In this document: piece by piece, positions 43,765 through 55,900 of the stretch
Layout: every line of letters begins with the position of its first letter
Position numbering within the stretch: the stretch's first letter is position 1
From: Actinomycetaceae bacterium
Lineage (GTDB): Bacteria; Actinomycetota; Actinomycetes; Actinomycetales; Actinomycetaceae
Length of the DNA stretch: 64,000 bases
Assembly: GCA_030538185.1 (NCBI GenBank)
Contig: JAUNUK010000001.1
Span: 174,296-238,295 of the forward strand
Direction of reading: 5' to 3'
Made by a program: the position numbers and the translations under genes
Notes under the pieces: generated by a model
Told to the model about the DNA's origin: nothing
The model's input: only the letters and a program-made list of their open reading frames with translations
The model's database searches: none

Positions 43765-45480
43765 ATGCAAGGTAAGGAGTACGATTGGGATGTGTTTGGA
43801 GAATCGCTGCTGCTCAAGGGCGTGCGTGTAGTAGATTTTGCCCACGATGGGCACAAGTCTGAGGGGTCTGTTGGCGCCAACGAACTTGTCGATGTCCACA
43901 TCGAACACGGCCGAGTCCGTGCAGTTCAACCCAAGCTTCCAGACCCAGGCTGCCCGAGTATCGACGCAGATGGTCGCTGGCTAATACCTGGGCTGTGGGA
44001 TGCCCACGTTCACGCCGATCTGTGGTCGACCACTCCCATGCGTTTGGCCCTGAACCCCAGCGACAGCCTGGAAGAAACCCTGTCGACGATAGCTGAACGT
44101 AGGGCCACATTGCCGCCCGGTGAAGACATCATTGAGGCCGCAGGTTTCCGCCCGAGTGCCTGGCCTCAAGAGCCCACGGTTGCCCAGTTGGACCAGGTGA
44201 CAGGGGACATCCCCACCATCGTGATCAGCGGTGATGTCCATTCTGGATGGTTGAACACGGCCGCCCTCGGGATGTTTAATCTTGCCTCCCGAAAAGGAAT
44301 CTTTCGCGAAAACGAGTGGTTTGCCCTGTTATCTCGCATGGAAACTCACCCGGCCTTGCAGGGTAGGCATACCCAGGGGCATGTTCGCATGGCCCAGGAT
44401 GCCGCAGCCAAAGGTGTGGTTGGCGTTGTCGATATGTCCTTTTCGGCCACGCCGGAGGACTGGCCAAAGCGCTACGCGGCAGGTGTCGACCAGTTGCGGG
44501 TGCGTTTCGCGACTTACCCTCACGGCCTGGAAGAACGCATCTCTATGGGGCTGCGCACGCGCGACGCCTTGCCCGGTTCGCCGCTGAACGCGCGCTATTC
44601 GCGTAAGGGCGCGCAGGGCTCAAGAGCCGAAGGTAAAGGGGCGCTGGTCCCGTATTCTTCAGGGGCTGCGCTGTTCACGCAGGGCCCTTTGAAGATCATT
44701 GTGGATGGCTCTTTGGGGACGCGCACGGCCTGGTGTCGGCACGCCTACCCGGGGACTTCAGCAAGAATTTCCGAGGGCGGCCCGCAAGGGGCTCTGGCGC
44801 TGGGAGCAGCGTCACCCTCGGAGGACCCTGGTGCGCACGCTTTTGGCGTATCCAATATTGACACCGCGGACTTGCGGGACTTGGTTGCGCACGCCGCTTC
44901 CAACGGCATTACGGTTGCCTTGCACGCTATCGGGGACCAGGCTTTGGACCAGGTGATAGGGGTTTTGGAGGATACGGCAGCCTCTGGGTCCATTGAGCAC
45001 TTGCAGATGGCAACCGACGCGGACATTGAACGTATTGCGGTTTTGGGACGCGTGAACGCCTCGGTCCAGCCTGCGCATTTGCTCGATGACAGGGATTTGG
45101 CTGCATCTGCGTGGCCCGGGCGTGAAGATTTGTGTTTCCGCTACGCCTCTTTGGCGCGCGCGGGTGTCGAATTGAAGCTGGGCTCGGACGCCCCGGTGTC
45201 GCCGTTGGATCCTTGGTTGGCCATGGCGGCTGCAGTGTTCAGGTCGGCAGATGAGCGCGAGGCTTGGAACCCTTCAGAGGCCTTGACTCCGGCTCAGGCA
45301 TTGGCGGCCTCGGTCGACGGGCAAGGCGTTGTGGCGCCAGGTTCGCGTGGGGACGTGGTGTTGTTGGACGCGAACCCCTTGGCCGACCAAGGTTCGCCGA
45401 GGGCGAATGCGCAGTGGCTGCGTGGGATGCCAGTAGCCCTGACGGTCATGGCCGGGGGCGTGACGCATGTAGCGCTTTAG
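43765..45480 (+). CDS. Metal-dependent amidohydrolase (YtcJ-like)
   Basis: 571 residues of the amidohydrolase superfamily. N-terminal beta-sandwich, then LIPGLWDAHVHADLWST with HxH metal ligands, TIVISGDVHSGWLN, KIIVDGSLGTRTAW, VALHAIGDQALDQVI (histidine ligand), and LKLGSDAPVSPLDPW (metal-binding aspartate). It ends in a second beta-sandwich strand region (GDVVLLDANPLAD). The hydrolysed substrate is not predictable. The last 84 bp are duplicated 598 bp downstream. The gene starts 24 bp after the ATPase gene, so both may be cotranscribed. Confidence 0.85.
   Translation: MQGKEYDWDVFGESLLLKGVRVVDFAHDGHKSEGSVGANELVDVHIEHGRVRAVQPKLPDPGCPSIDADGRWLIPGLWDAHVHADLWSTTPMRLALNPSDSLEETLSTIAERRATLPPGEDIIEAAGFRPSAWPQEPTVAQLDQVTGDIPTIVISGDVHSGWLNTAALGMFNLASRKGIFRENEWFALLSRMETHPALQGRHTQGHVRMAQDAAAKGVVGVVDMSFSATPEDWPKRYAAGVDQLRVRFATYPHGLEERISMGLRTRDALPGSPLNARYSRKGAQGSRAEGKGALVPYSSGAALFTQGPLKIIVDGSLGTRTAWCRHAYPGTSARISEGGPQGALALGAASPSEDPGAHAFGVSNIDTADLRDLVAHAASNGITVALHAIGDQALDQVIGVLEDTAASGSIEHLQMATDADIERIAVLGRVNASVQPAHLLDDRDLAASAWPGREDLCFRYASLARAGVELKLGSDAPVSPLDPWLAMAAAVFRSADEREAWNPSEALTPAQALAASVDGQGVVAPGSRGDVVLLDANPLADQGSPRANAQWLRGMPVALTVMAGGVTHVAL
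45397..45480 (+). repeat. 84-bp direct repeat, left copy (3' end of amidohydrolase gene)
   Basis: The unit begins exactly with CCGAGGGCG and ends with the stop codon TAG. The right copy is 45995-46078 with 82 of 84 bases identical. Together they flank the Phd/PIN toxin-antitoxin remnant. Confidence 0.92.
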
Positions 45481-45494
45481 CTGGCGTTGTGTGT

Positions 45495-45683
45495 CTAGAG
45501 TGCGTGGCCAAACACTTTGAACAAGACAATGATAGGAACATGTTTTGTCGCATCTTCGAACGCCACTGTAGGTGTAAATAGCGAGACTTCTTCGCCGTAT
45601 TGCCCAATCAAGTCTCTTACGCGCACGCCTAGAACTGCACGAATAAGAATGTTTGCGTCAAGAACCACGCGTTTTCTGGTCAT
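45495..45683 (-). pseudogene. Truncated PIN-domain toxin
   Basis: 62 residues only. The beginning (RKRVVLDANILIRAVLGVRV, then SLFTPTVAFEDATKHV) is a clear PIN-domain start, with the first catalytic aspartate in VLDANIL. PIN toxins are usually about 130-150 residues, so the rest, including the later acidic residues, is missing; the frame ends 15 bp from the amidohydrolase stop. Translation overlaps the antitoxin gene by 4 bp (upstream on the minus strand). Probably inactive as a nuclease. Confidence 0.75.
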
Positions 45684-45949
45684 AGGTTGCGTTGCCTTGT
45701 GGAGGCGGCTTTTCGCAATGATTCAAACTCGGCCACGGCGGCATCTTCCGTTATACCCATGTGTGTCAGTAGTTCATTGGCTTTTTTTGCCGCCTGCACG
45801 TATGCCGCAATTTCGGCTTTGCGATCCTGGTGAACTGGAATAAACAGACCCACAGTGCGCCCGTGTCGGGTCACGGTGATTGGTTCTGTCTGGTCAATGT
45901 AGTCGGCAAGCCCTTGTCTGAATTCGCGCACCCCTACCATCGTGTTCAT
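45680..45949 (-). CDS. Phd/YefM-family antitoxin
   Basis: 89 residues. The N-terminal VGVREFRQGLADYIDQTEPI, then VTRHGRTVGLFIPVH match Phd/YefM DNA-binding antitoxins; the C-terminal acidic helix (EDAAVAEFESLRKAAS) would wrap the toxin. AGGAGG lies five bases before ATG 45949. With the toxin truncated, it is an orphan that may still autorepress via the palindrome upstream. Confidence 0.85.
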   Translation of the reverse strand: MNTMVGVREFRQGLADYIDQTEPITVTRHGRTVGLFIPVHQDRKAEIAAYVQAAKKANELLTHMGITEDAAVAEFESLRKAASTRQRNL

Positions 45950-45971
45950 CATCGCCTCCTAAAGTGTAATC

Positions 45972-45983
45972 ATGTGTACACAT
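45972..45983. promoter_or_regulatory. 12-bp palindrome, probable operator of the Phd antitoxin
   Basis: ATGTGTACACAT is a perfect 12-bp inverted repeat 23 bp upstream of the antitoxin start, with weaker symmetry continuing outward. Phd/YefM proteins autorepress from such sites, which makes this the expected operator (inference). Confidence 0.5.
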
Positions 45984-45994
45984 TATCATAATTT

Positions 45995-46078
45995 CCGAGG
46001 GCGAATGCGCAGTGGCTGCGTGGGATGCCAGTAGCCCTGACGGTCATGGCCGGCGGAGTGACGCATGTAGCGCTTTAG
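45995..46078 (+). repeat. 84-bp direct repeat, right copy
   Basis: Copy of the last 84 bp of the amidohydrolase gene including its stop, with two base changes (GGGGGCG versus GGCGGAG region). It is a non-coding remnant here. The boundary coincides with the CCGAGGGCG motif. Confidence 0.92.
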
Positions 46079-46089
46079 ATTGCGCAAGG

Positions 46090-46347
46090 TTAGTCGTAGT
46101 GTCCTCGGCATTGGTAGATTTCGATGGTGTCGTTAACGATGCAAAAAACTAATCGGTTCACTGAATCAATGCGTACCGACCACCAACCGCTTAGGTCGCC
46201 TCGTAGAGGCTCAGGTTTTCCGATTCCGTCGTAGCCGTTTCTTTCGATGTCTCGTATGAGGGCGTTGATCCTTTTCAGGGTTTTCTTGTCTTGCGACTGC
46301 CACCACAAGTAATCGGCCCAGGCGGAGTCGTGCCAGACTTTACGCAT
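46090..46347 (-). CDS. YoeB/Txe-family mRNA interferase toxin
   Basis: 85 residues. MRKVWHDSAWADYLWWQSQD, KKTLKRINALIRDIERNG, GKPEPLRGDLSGWWSVRI and the CRGHYD end match YoeB, including the terminal His-Tyr. Clearly paralogous to the toxin at 41957-42232 (same layout). The start overlaps the antitoxin stop by 8 bp. Confidence 0.9.
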   Translation of the reverse strand: MRKVWHDSAWADYLWWQSQDKKTLKRINALIRDIERNGYDGIGKPEPLRGDLSGWWSVRIDSVNRLVFCIVNDTIEIYQCRGHYD

Positions 46348-46603
46348 CGTCGTCGATCAAGTCGTGCGGGCGCATGTTGTTCCCCCGTGAAGCGTCGGTG
46401 GCGACCTCGCGCAGGTGAGCCATGTTGCGCGGGCTGTAAAACGGGTCGGCGTCAATGATGAAGGGAATCCGGCGTTCGCGGATTACCTGTTTTGTGAAGA
46501 TGTTTACGGCTGTTGTGAAGTTCATGCCTAGTTCAGAAAAAACGATGTCAGCCTCGTTTTTTAGCCCTTCTTCCATGCGGATCGTGACATTTGTATTCGA
46601 CAT
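46340..46603 (-). CDS. RelB/DinJ-family antitoxin
   Basis: 87 residues. Ribbon-helix-helix start (TNVTIRMEEGLKNEADIVFS, ELGMNFTTAVNIFTKQVIRE) and an acidic end. Partner of the YoeB-type toxin downstream. AAAGG lies upstream of ATG 46603. The upstream region holds two ACGTG copies (near 46641 and 46652) that could be part of an operator. Confidence 0.88.
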   Translation of the reverse strand: MSNTNVTIRMEEGLKNEADIVFSELGMNFTTAVNIFTKQVIRERRIPFIIDADPFYSPRNMAHLREVATDASRGNNMRPHDLIDDDA

Positions 46604-46719
46604 TGCTTCAGCCTTTCTTGAAGAGGATGCACATCATTTTACGTGTAAATTACGTGCAATTCAAGGGTTGCGTTTTGGGCGTTGAATGGGGCTGGTGGTG
46701 TCGGTTGGGGCGGTGGGGT

Positions 46720-46790
46720 GATGATGTTGGTTCGGGGTGACGGTGTGTGGTCACCACGAGGGTCCAAGGTCACCTGGTGACGGTGTTGCG
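46720..46790. repeat. GGTGAC/GTCACC dispersed repeat, copy B
   Basis: GATGTTGGTTCGGGGTGACGG, TGTGGTCACC, then a variable spacer and GGTCACCTGGTGACGG, TGTTGCG. Same framework as copies at 31621 and 59821. It sits in the 383-bp gap upstream of the giant surface-protein gene. Confidence 0.8.
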
Positions 46791-46986
46791 CAAGAGGGGC
46801 TGGAATTGGGGTGGTTGCAGGAGAAGGGGCGGGTTTTGAGGGTTGCGGGTGGGGGTGGTGGGGCTGGTGTGGTTATTGAAGATTTCAAAAATATTGGAAA
46901 TGGTCTAACATTTGCTCCTCTTTTGCCGATTGAACGGTTGGAAAAGGCTGAGAGTGCCTAAAGCACAATTGTTTGTGAGGTCAAAG

Positions 46987-49900
46987 ATGTTTTCCCTACG
47001 GAACACCAGACGTCAAAGTGCTGTTGCGCAGCCAACGCGCCCCCTTGGGCGCCTGTGGGCAAGTGTCGCCGTCGTGGCGCTAGCTTGCACTGGTGTCCTG
47101 CAGGCCACCCCTGGCGTGGCCGCTTCTTCAGCCGCGCCCGCCCTCACGCCCACGTCCATTGCCGAGGGCGCCCAGGTCCCCAACCCGGCCCTGCCGATGG
47201 ATGCAGCCCCCATGCCTGCCGCCCCTGGTGATCCAGGTGTTTGTGACACCGCTGCCCAGGTTTTGGATATGAGTGACTGCACTCTCTTGGATCAAGTCCC
47301 TTCCGCTTCGACTTCCTTTACGGGTTTCCCTGTGACTTCGGGCCAGGTCTTTGAACACGTTGCCGGCATGCGCGGCGCGATGGAAACTTCTTGGAAGGAC
47401 AGTTGGCCTTACCGAGTCAACGGAGAACGACCAGCAGAAACCGCCCTTAGGGGCGTGACGGTCGGTGTGCAATGGCGCGATACGGATGGGTCCTGGTCGC
47501 CGATCTATACGACCAAGACGGGCACAGATGGCCGGTACTCCATTGCCATGCGTGACTACCGTGATACCAGTGGCGTTGTACACAAGTTCAATGGCGGCAG
47601 TGACCAAAGGGTGCGCGCCTCATTGCCGAAGTGGAGGTCTAAGGAAGAACTGACAACCCACCGCTTGGTGTGGACTGAAAACAACGGCACCATGATCCAC
47701 AACGACCCGAATAAGACCATTGTGAAACAGGCCAGGTGGTCAAGCTCCGGGGTCAGCAACTACAACTTTGCACTGAGTGACCAAGATGCAGACCCTCAAA
47801 CGGTTTACAACTTCCAGGCAACTACGCAGGTGCCAGCGAATGCTCAGCCAGTGGGGAGGTGTAACGGCAATGATGCTGCTTGGTACCAGGTCACGGGAAA
47901 CGTGTGGTGGGACTACATTCAAAACCCTGAAACCGGGACCCCTGTAGCCGACTGGCAACCTGGTAAGCAAACGGGAGACCGAAATGTCACCGCAGCTGAA
48001 AACTATTGGGTCGTTGCCTACTTGGCTGATACAAGCTACGTTGACAAGAGAATTAACGGGCAACCCTGGAGGCCAGACAAGGTTCAGGTCGGCTTGGCAC
48101 CAGTCAGTGACGACGGCAGTTATGACGTTAAAGTTTATGGAACAAAGATCTACCACAGCCGCGACAAAGAGGCGCTACAGCGCATGTTGGTCAAGCTGGT
48201 CAAAAAGAGTGGCACAGCAGACCCAGCGATTGATGCGAACGGAAAACTAATTAATGCCGTTCCGGTGGATTCGCGCTATGGTGTGTGGTCACCGATTACA
48301 GGTAACAGGTTTGACTCTTTTAAGGATGCCAGTAATTCTGGCTACGGAACAGGCCTTGATTACGACGAGATTGAACAACCTGGATGTTATTCATGGAATA
48401 CAGGTGAACAAGGCTACAACCGCCTCCTAAACGTCAATTTTGCCCTCTTCCCCTCCCAAGCGCGCACACAGGTAGCCAAGGCAGGCACTAACGCGAACGT
48501 GGCACTCGAAGATCCTAACTGGAAGGCAATAGACGAGGCTATTGTCGGTGAAAAGATAGCGGTTCGCGGCATGAATATGCAGCCCAACACCACCTTTGAC
48601 CTTTTCGTTGGTTTGGCCAAAGAAGGTGTGTCTGTCACATCCGACGCAGAGGGCAAGGTAGTTTTTAACGATATTGTTGTCAGCCCTGCCTGGGGTGTTG
48701 GACAAAACAAGGAAATCAAAGTTGTGCCCTCTGGGCTTGGCGCAGACTACGCATCGTCCATTGCCACGCTGAGGGTCTTACCTTTCGATTTCGAGTTGCG
48801 TGAGGCCAGCGGGCAACAGGTATGGAATGTCCACACGGCTTTTACACCCATTTTGGAAACAGCTAAACCAAAAATGGTGAAGACCTTGGGAACCGGATAC
48901 GGGGGGTTACAAAACTGTCAGGCTGTTGCGGCAACGCCTGCGGGGCTCTCATTGGCTGCCGACTGTACTGTTAGCGGCACGCCGACCATCTCTGGGGTTC
49001 ACTATTGGAGGGTGAAGGCCGACGCTTCTGCGACTGCAGGCGGTGCTGTGGCCACGGTGAATCGTACATTCAAAATAGGGATTACCCCTGTCGTGCTACC
49101 GCAGGTGGGGGCGGAGGAGGTTGCGGGGACGACGAAGTCGCCTTTGCCGCTGTTTGCTCCCAAGGGGCAGGCGTATTTCGGGCAGGTGAAGAGTTCTAAC
49201 TCCGTCACAGGCAAGGCCAATAGGTACATAGAGGTGAAGACAGCAAAATGTTCTGTGGGCGGCGCGTCCTGTACATTGTCTGAGCTAGGGGACGCATCTT
49301 ATTTGTCAGAGAATATTGTCGACCTTGGCAATGGCTTGACCTTGAATACGGTGGACGGAACCGTTCGCGGAACCGCAAGCGAAGGCAAAGTCCAGTTCGA
49401 ACTGAAAGCCAAGGACGCTGGCGGCCTGGTCTCTCATCCACAGACCTTCACCATCACCATTGCTGACAAACTCTCACTGGTCCGCCCGCACCTGCCAACC
49501 GCCATTGCGGGGCAGTTCTACGTCAACCCGTCCACGAAGGCCCCCGTCTACTTGTGGGTTCAGGGCGGGACAGGCTCGTACACATTTACCGAGGGCGAAA
49601 AACCAGGAACGAATGCGGCAGGTGCCCATCTCGCGGAAGATCCTTTCCCCTCGTCTCTTATGAAACTGCCGGCAGGATTGAAAGCTATTGTGACCGATGG
49701 TGGGGCAAAGCTGCTGTTCACAACCGGTAACGTAGGTGATGAACTTTCCGGTCAGATCGATGCGGATTCCATCACCAAACCGACCATTTTCAATATCCCG
49801 ATCATTGTTCGTGACACCGGCGGGCAGGTGCTGAAAGGCGACGACACTCTTAAAGGTTTCCAAAACGCCAAGGCGCGCGCGACCTTGGACGGCTCGGAAG

Positions 49901-52900
49901 GCTATGTGCGCCTGCGGGTGCTGCCTGCGATTTTGTTCAAGGACGGAGATTCGAAGCTGCCAATAGGCACCTTGAATACACAATACCCCACGGCCAAAAC
50001 CAATGGCACGGACTTCAAGGATCTATTGAACCTGCAGGTGGACACGGAGACAAGCGGGTATTACAAGGCCTCCGACTACACCTATTCCGCGCCCGGCCTA
50101 TCGGCATACGGCCTGGTCATGACGCCAGACGGCCGTATTGTGGGCACACCCACGAAGACGACGCCCTCGGCAGGGGTGGAAATCCCCGTAACCCTGAGCG
50201 GCAAGGCAGGAACCTGGGCCGAGCGCGCCGAAATCACCTTGAAACCCAAGCTGGTCATCAATACCAACCTGGCCTTCTATGCCCCAAGCTACGACCTGCA
50301 GGCAAAGGCTTGGGATAATAATGCCCGGGTCATCTATTCCACAGACGTACCGCTATTTACTGCCAAGGACAACCTAAAAGGCCAGGGCGAGGGCGCTTTG
50401 ACCTACACCTTGCAGTATAAGGACGGCTCGGGGAACTGGGTCGATACGCCCAAGGTCAAGTACGGGAATGGCACCGACACCGGCCTATCCATGGATTCGC
50501 AAGGGCGGATTATTGGGACCGTTGACGGGCTTGCAGGCAACACCATGCCTGAGCACCGCGTTATGATCAAGGACTCGGATGCGGTTGGTTGTGCGCCTGC
50601 AACCGCGTGCCAGGCAACTGCTGAGTTGAACATTACTATCTCTGACACTCGGAAACCCTCGCTGGTGGGGAGTGCTTGGACCTGTGAAGTTGGGGCGGCG
50701 TGTAAGGTGCGCCTGGAAACCAAGGGCGGGTCCGGGACCGGGGTTACTTTCGAGAAGCAGGCTAAAGACGGAACTGATCTGGGGTCTTTGGGTGAAGGGA
50801 CCGAAGCCGGGTGGATGACCATTGTTACCAGCGGTTTCACAGAGGCTGGTGGGCCTCATACGGTCAATGAGATCCGGGTTGTGGACAAGAACGGAAACGC
50901 CTCCGACTGGACAATAGCCACCGTGACCATGGTGGATAATCGCGTGCCAGCCTTTGACTCCACGAAACTTGCTGCGGGGCTGGCTGGGCCCTTTGAAGAG
51001 GCAGTGCCCGTGACGACCGCGCTCTCCGGGATTCCTCTGAAAATAAATCTTAAGGATGGAATTCCCACAAGCGGTATGCCTCCGATTAAGTGCATCACCC
51101 TGGTCGGTGCCCCGGCAGATGATTGTGAGAAGGTCATTGAGACTGGGATTCCTGGGGTCAAACTGGATACAAAGACGGGCCTTTTGTCGGGTGTGCCACA
51201 CGCGGGTTCGGCTAAGGACTACCCGCTGGCCCTACAGATTGTTGGCGCCAATGGACAGGTTTCCAACCCCGCAACCGTGACCGTTACGGTCAACCCGACG
51301 ACGCTGCAGTTCAGCCCTGGTATTCCGTGGGCTGGGACGACGGGCGTTTCGTACCTGTGGGAGTTTCCTCCTGCGACGGGAGCGGAGACGCTGAACAAGG
51401 TTTACAGGTTGTTGGATAAGGACGACAAAATCGTCGAGGGTGTTCAGTTCACAGAGGTCAAGGATACTGCTGGCAAGGTCACCAAGATTAAGATGCTTGC
51501 CCCGGTCAAGACTGATGGCAAGGGCCTTCTAGACCCGAAAGAAAACTACAAGCTACAGGTCACTGCGCATTCTAATAATGACCCACAGGTGACGACACCA
51601 GACAACTTGAAGGTCACGCGCGACACTATGGTGGGCTTTACCTTCTATGACCCTGTGAAGATTACGAATACGGTGCCACCCAAGGCAGCTGTATCGGCTC
51701 CCTTTATTGATACCGGTGGGAAGCCTTTTGTTTTCGGTGTGACCGGCGGGGATGGCAACTACACCTTCAGTATTGAAACCGGCGCGAATACGGGGCACAC
51801 GTTAGTCGCGGTTGATAATGACATCTGTCCAAAAGATACCTACAAGCTGGCGATAAACGAGGATAAGTCCAAGCCTTCAGGGTTGTGTCTGAGCAAGTCT
51901 GGGAAGATTACGGGCACCCCGAAGCTTGCTGGGAAGGTCGATTTCTCTACCATGAAGGTTGAGGACGGCGGCAAGCGCTCTGCGTCATTGACTGGCGAAA
52001 AAATGCTGACCATTGATGAGCTCTTGGTCATTAACTCTGAGTATCCAGGGGACAAGGGGACTCCTGCCAAGTTCCTGACGATCACCAAGAATGACACTAT
52101 TGCCACTGAGGGCCTAGTGATTGCCACTGTTGACAAGGGTTCGCGGCCTTATGGGAACCTGGTTGTCGGCGGGCTTGATGCATATATGGAAAAGCCTGGT
52201 GACCTCCTCGATCCCGTCTTGGAAAACTTTGGTGTGGGGGATACAGGTCCGGCTCGTGTAGTCCTTCGCGGGAAGTGGACCAAGATTGTTCCCAAGGGCA
52301 CTTATCTGAACGTGTCGGTGACGGGTGCTGCTGGGCGCACCGTGTCTACACAGGTCTACATCGAGGTCGAAACCGACCTGAAGTTTGTGGACAATCCCGA
52401 ACCTGTTCCTGGGTCCAATACCGCGGGCACCAAGATTAATATCCAGAACCCAACCTCGGACACCTCGCCTGCCGCACAACCAACTTCGATTGATGATGAT
52501 GTGTGGAAAGCTGTCAAGGATCAGGCTCTGCCCGGTATTCCCACGCTGGGGTTGGACCTGAATAAAGATGCCGTCAGTTCCGGAACACCACTGAACATTC
52601 CCAAACTGGTTGAGGGCGGTACCGGGGACTTAAAGTACCGCATTGAGCCCTGCAATGTTAAGGACACGGCCGAAGGAAAGACCAATAACTGTGCCATTGG
52701 GGATACGGGGTTGTTCTTGGACGCCAAGACTGGCGCTATTTATGGCACGCCGAAACCTGGTGCCAATGCGATTAGCGTTGTGATTGTTGCGGACTCTGAT
52801 ACGCCGCCTCAAGAAAAGAAGGCCAATCTGGTTGTCCAGCTCGCAGACACCCGCCTGCCAAAGGTAACGGCCGTGACGGTAGATGCCTCGGTGGGACAGC

Positions 52901-55900
52901 TTGTCAATATGATCATTCCGATCACAGATGGGTCAGGTGCGTATAAGTCCTGCGCCAAGGATCCGGAGGATGCTGCGCCAAGCTGGTTAAAGGTTGCCTG
53001 GGATGGGACAGCCAAGGCTTGTAAGGCCACCGGCACACCGATGCAAAAGACTGCTGTGACGGAAGAAACGACCCTGAAAATCAAGGTTGTTGACGAGAAT
53101 GGCAATAGTGCCCCGGATAATGCAACCAGCATTAAATACAAGGTCACTGATAGGCGCGCGCCTGTTTTGAATGACTGGCCAACTGTTGACCAAGCCAAAG
53201 AGAATCAATCATTCACCTATAGCGCTCCCGGCAATAAGGACGACAATAGCCCTACATTGAAGTCACCTGCCTACAGCATTGACGGCACCTTGCCACCAGG
53301 CCTGAACTTCAGTGAGACCACAGGACAAATAACTGGAACGGTCACCAATGGAACACCCAGCGGTGACTACCCCGTGACAATTAAGGTCACGGCCGCAAAT
53401 GGCGAATCCATAACTAAGTCAATAGTCATCCCTGTCAGGGCGTCTGATTTAGCTTTGAATCCCCTGGCATTGGTACATGTTAATGCAGGAGCATCTGCTG
53501 GAACTAAGGTAGGACAGATCACCTCAACTGGTGGAACAGGGACACACACGTATTCCATCACTGCAGGCGAAGCCCAACTGACTGACTTGGGACTGGAGCT
53601 CAAAGGGGATGAAATTGTCGTCGCTGCTGGTAAGACCGCTGTTGAAGGTTCTGCAACCATTACAATCCAAGTCAAAGACGGTAATAACGTAACCCGCGAG
53701 CGCACAGGAACAATAACCATTGGTGGTGCGGTCAAGGTCGCCAACCCGAATTTGCCTATCTATTCCCTGAGCTCGGATAAATGTTTCACCATTACTGGCG
53801 GAACGCAGCCATTCACACTTGATGCCGCTGGGAATGGCGGGTCTGGCTTTACCGTTGAGGCTTTCAGTGGCACACCAGCGGATCCCACGAAGTTCTGTCT
53901 GAACGGTGCCCCAAGTCCTGCAACCAATGGAATCTTAGAGATTCCCTTTAAGATAAAGGATGGCTCGGTTAACCCCGCCGCCGAGTTGAAGGTCAAACTT
54001 CCGGTATCTCAAGAATTTAGCCTCAAGACAGATCCGGTTGGGACAGTTGAGGTTACAAAGGGGACAGCACTAAGTTCCCCAGATTTGTCTACCCAGGTGA
54101 GCACTAAGCGTTGTGAGCCTGATGCTGCTTATACGGCTTGTGAGGTTGTGCCTGTGCGGTACTCGATTGAGAACGCGCCTGAAGGTGTGTCGATCAATCC
54201 AACGACAGGCGTCATTTCAGGAACCCCGACGAAGGTAACTAATGGGGTGCAGAACGCTACCGTGACTATCTCGGATGGTGTGACCAGCAAGACCGTCACT
54301 GTGCCATTCGAGGTCAAGACTGCTTTAGTCTTCACCGCGCCTGCTACTCCTAAGATTGTGATTGGGGATACGGGAACAACTGACTCAGGCAAGCCTGTGG
54401 CTACGGAAACCACTTCAATGCCAACCCAGACCAAGGGTAAATACTCCATTAAGGATGTGGCTCCGGATGCTCAGGGGGATTACCCGATTCGCGTCGACGA
54501 TAAGGATACCGGGCTGTGGTTGACTCCTGAAGGAAAGATTGAGGGCACCCTTAAGCCTGGGGTCGTCAAAAATAATGCGACTATTACTGTTCCGGTTGTT
54601 TTGACCGAGGACGGGACACCGCTTGGCTCTAATAGCAAGCCTCTGCCCAATGGACAGGTCAAGCAGGATGTCGTGTTCACGGTGAGTGATCCACGCACGC
54701 CTTCTATGCCCACTGGGACCATTATCTCGGGCGAGGTCGGCAAGGCTGGAATGACCGGTCAACTGCCCTTCGGGGGAGGCTCGGGGGCTAAGGATCCGAC
54801 TGCCGCATACTCTGGGTTGAGTTGTTTACCTGCTGCAACCGGATTGACTGTTGATAAGGATGGGAAGTGGACGATCAGTGACACCTGGATTGCTAAGGGC
54901 GATTTCACTTGCACAGTGACCCTCAAAGACTTCAATGGCAATGAAGCTACTGGTAGTTTCACACTGTCCATGAAGGACTACCGTCTGCCTCAGTTCCAAG
55001 ACATTGCGGAACGCTACCTGTGGCAAGGCATGGGGCTTAGCGATTACGACATTCAGAAGGACTGGCTGAAGACGGGAACCGCGCACCCGACCGCGCCAAC
55101 GCTTTCAGAAGTGACCATCATTGGCCTGCCAGAAGGGCTGAAGGTCTACAACGGTGGCGCCGAGGTCACCGCACAGCGTGTTACGGGAACCAGTCGCGTG
55201 GTTGTTAATCCTGATGGTACAACCGAAGAAAAACCGGTAACCAGCTTCACATGTGATTTGACTGCTAACAAGACCTGCACCATAGGGCATTGGAGCATAC
55301 AACCAGCGGGCAGCTATCCGATGACACTCATAGCCAAAACGGATGCGGACCGCGAGGGCAGCGCCTCGGGCAATATTAGGGTCTTTAGTTCGCCCTTGAA
55401 CCTGGAGCCAAAGGTACTGGATAAGACCGTTGTGGCAACCACAGGTAGTCCTTTTGCCGAGGCAGAGGTTGCTTTTGTCAACTATGTTATTCCTCGTGAT
55501 ATGCCGGATACGCTCCACGATCGTATGAATATTGAGGCGAATTGGACGAACTCCTATGCCTTGGGAACAAACGGCGGCGCAAAGTTCGAGATCGCTGACA
55601 CCGCACTTGCAGGCAAGTGGGAGTTGAGCACTGGGCTTGTGGATACCCCGGCAGGAACACCGAAGCCCTGTGCAATAGGTAGCGAGTGTAAAACGAAGGT
55701 CTTGAAGCTGAAATCGAGAGGCAATGTCACAGACACAGGGTCTGTCAGCATTCCGATTAAAGTGACGGATGGACACGGACTGGTGCGTCAAACCTCGGTG
55801 ACCATTAAGATTGCCGATCCCATTACCTTCACACGTAAACCATTCCAAAACACCCCTGCAGACGATGTGGTCACCCTGCCCAGGGCGACTGTTGGACAGG

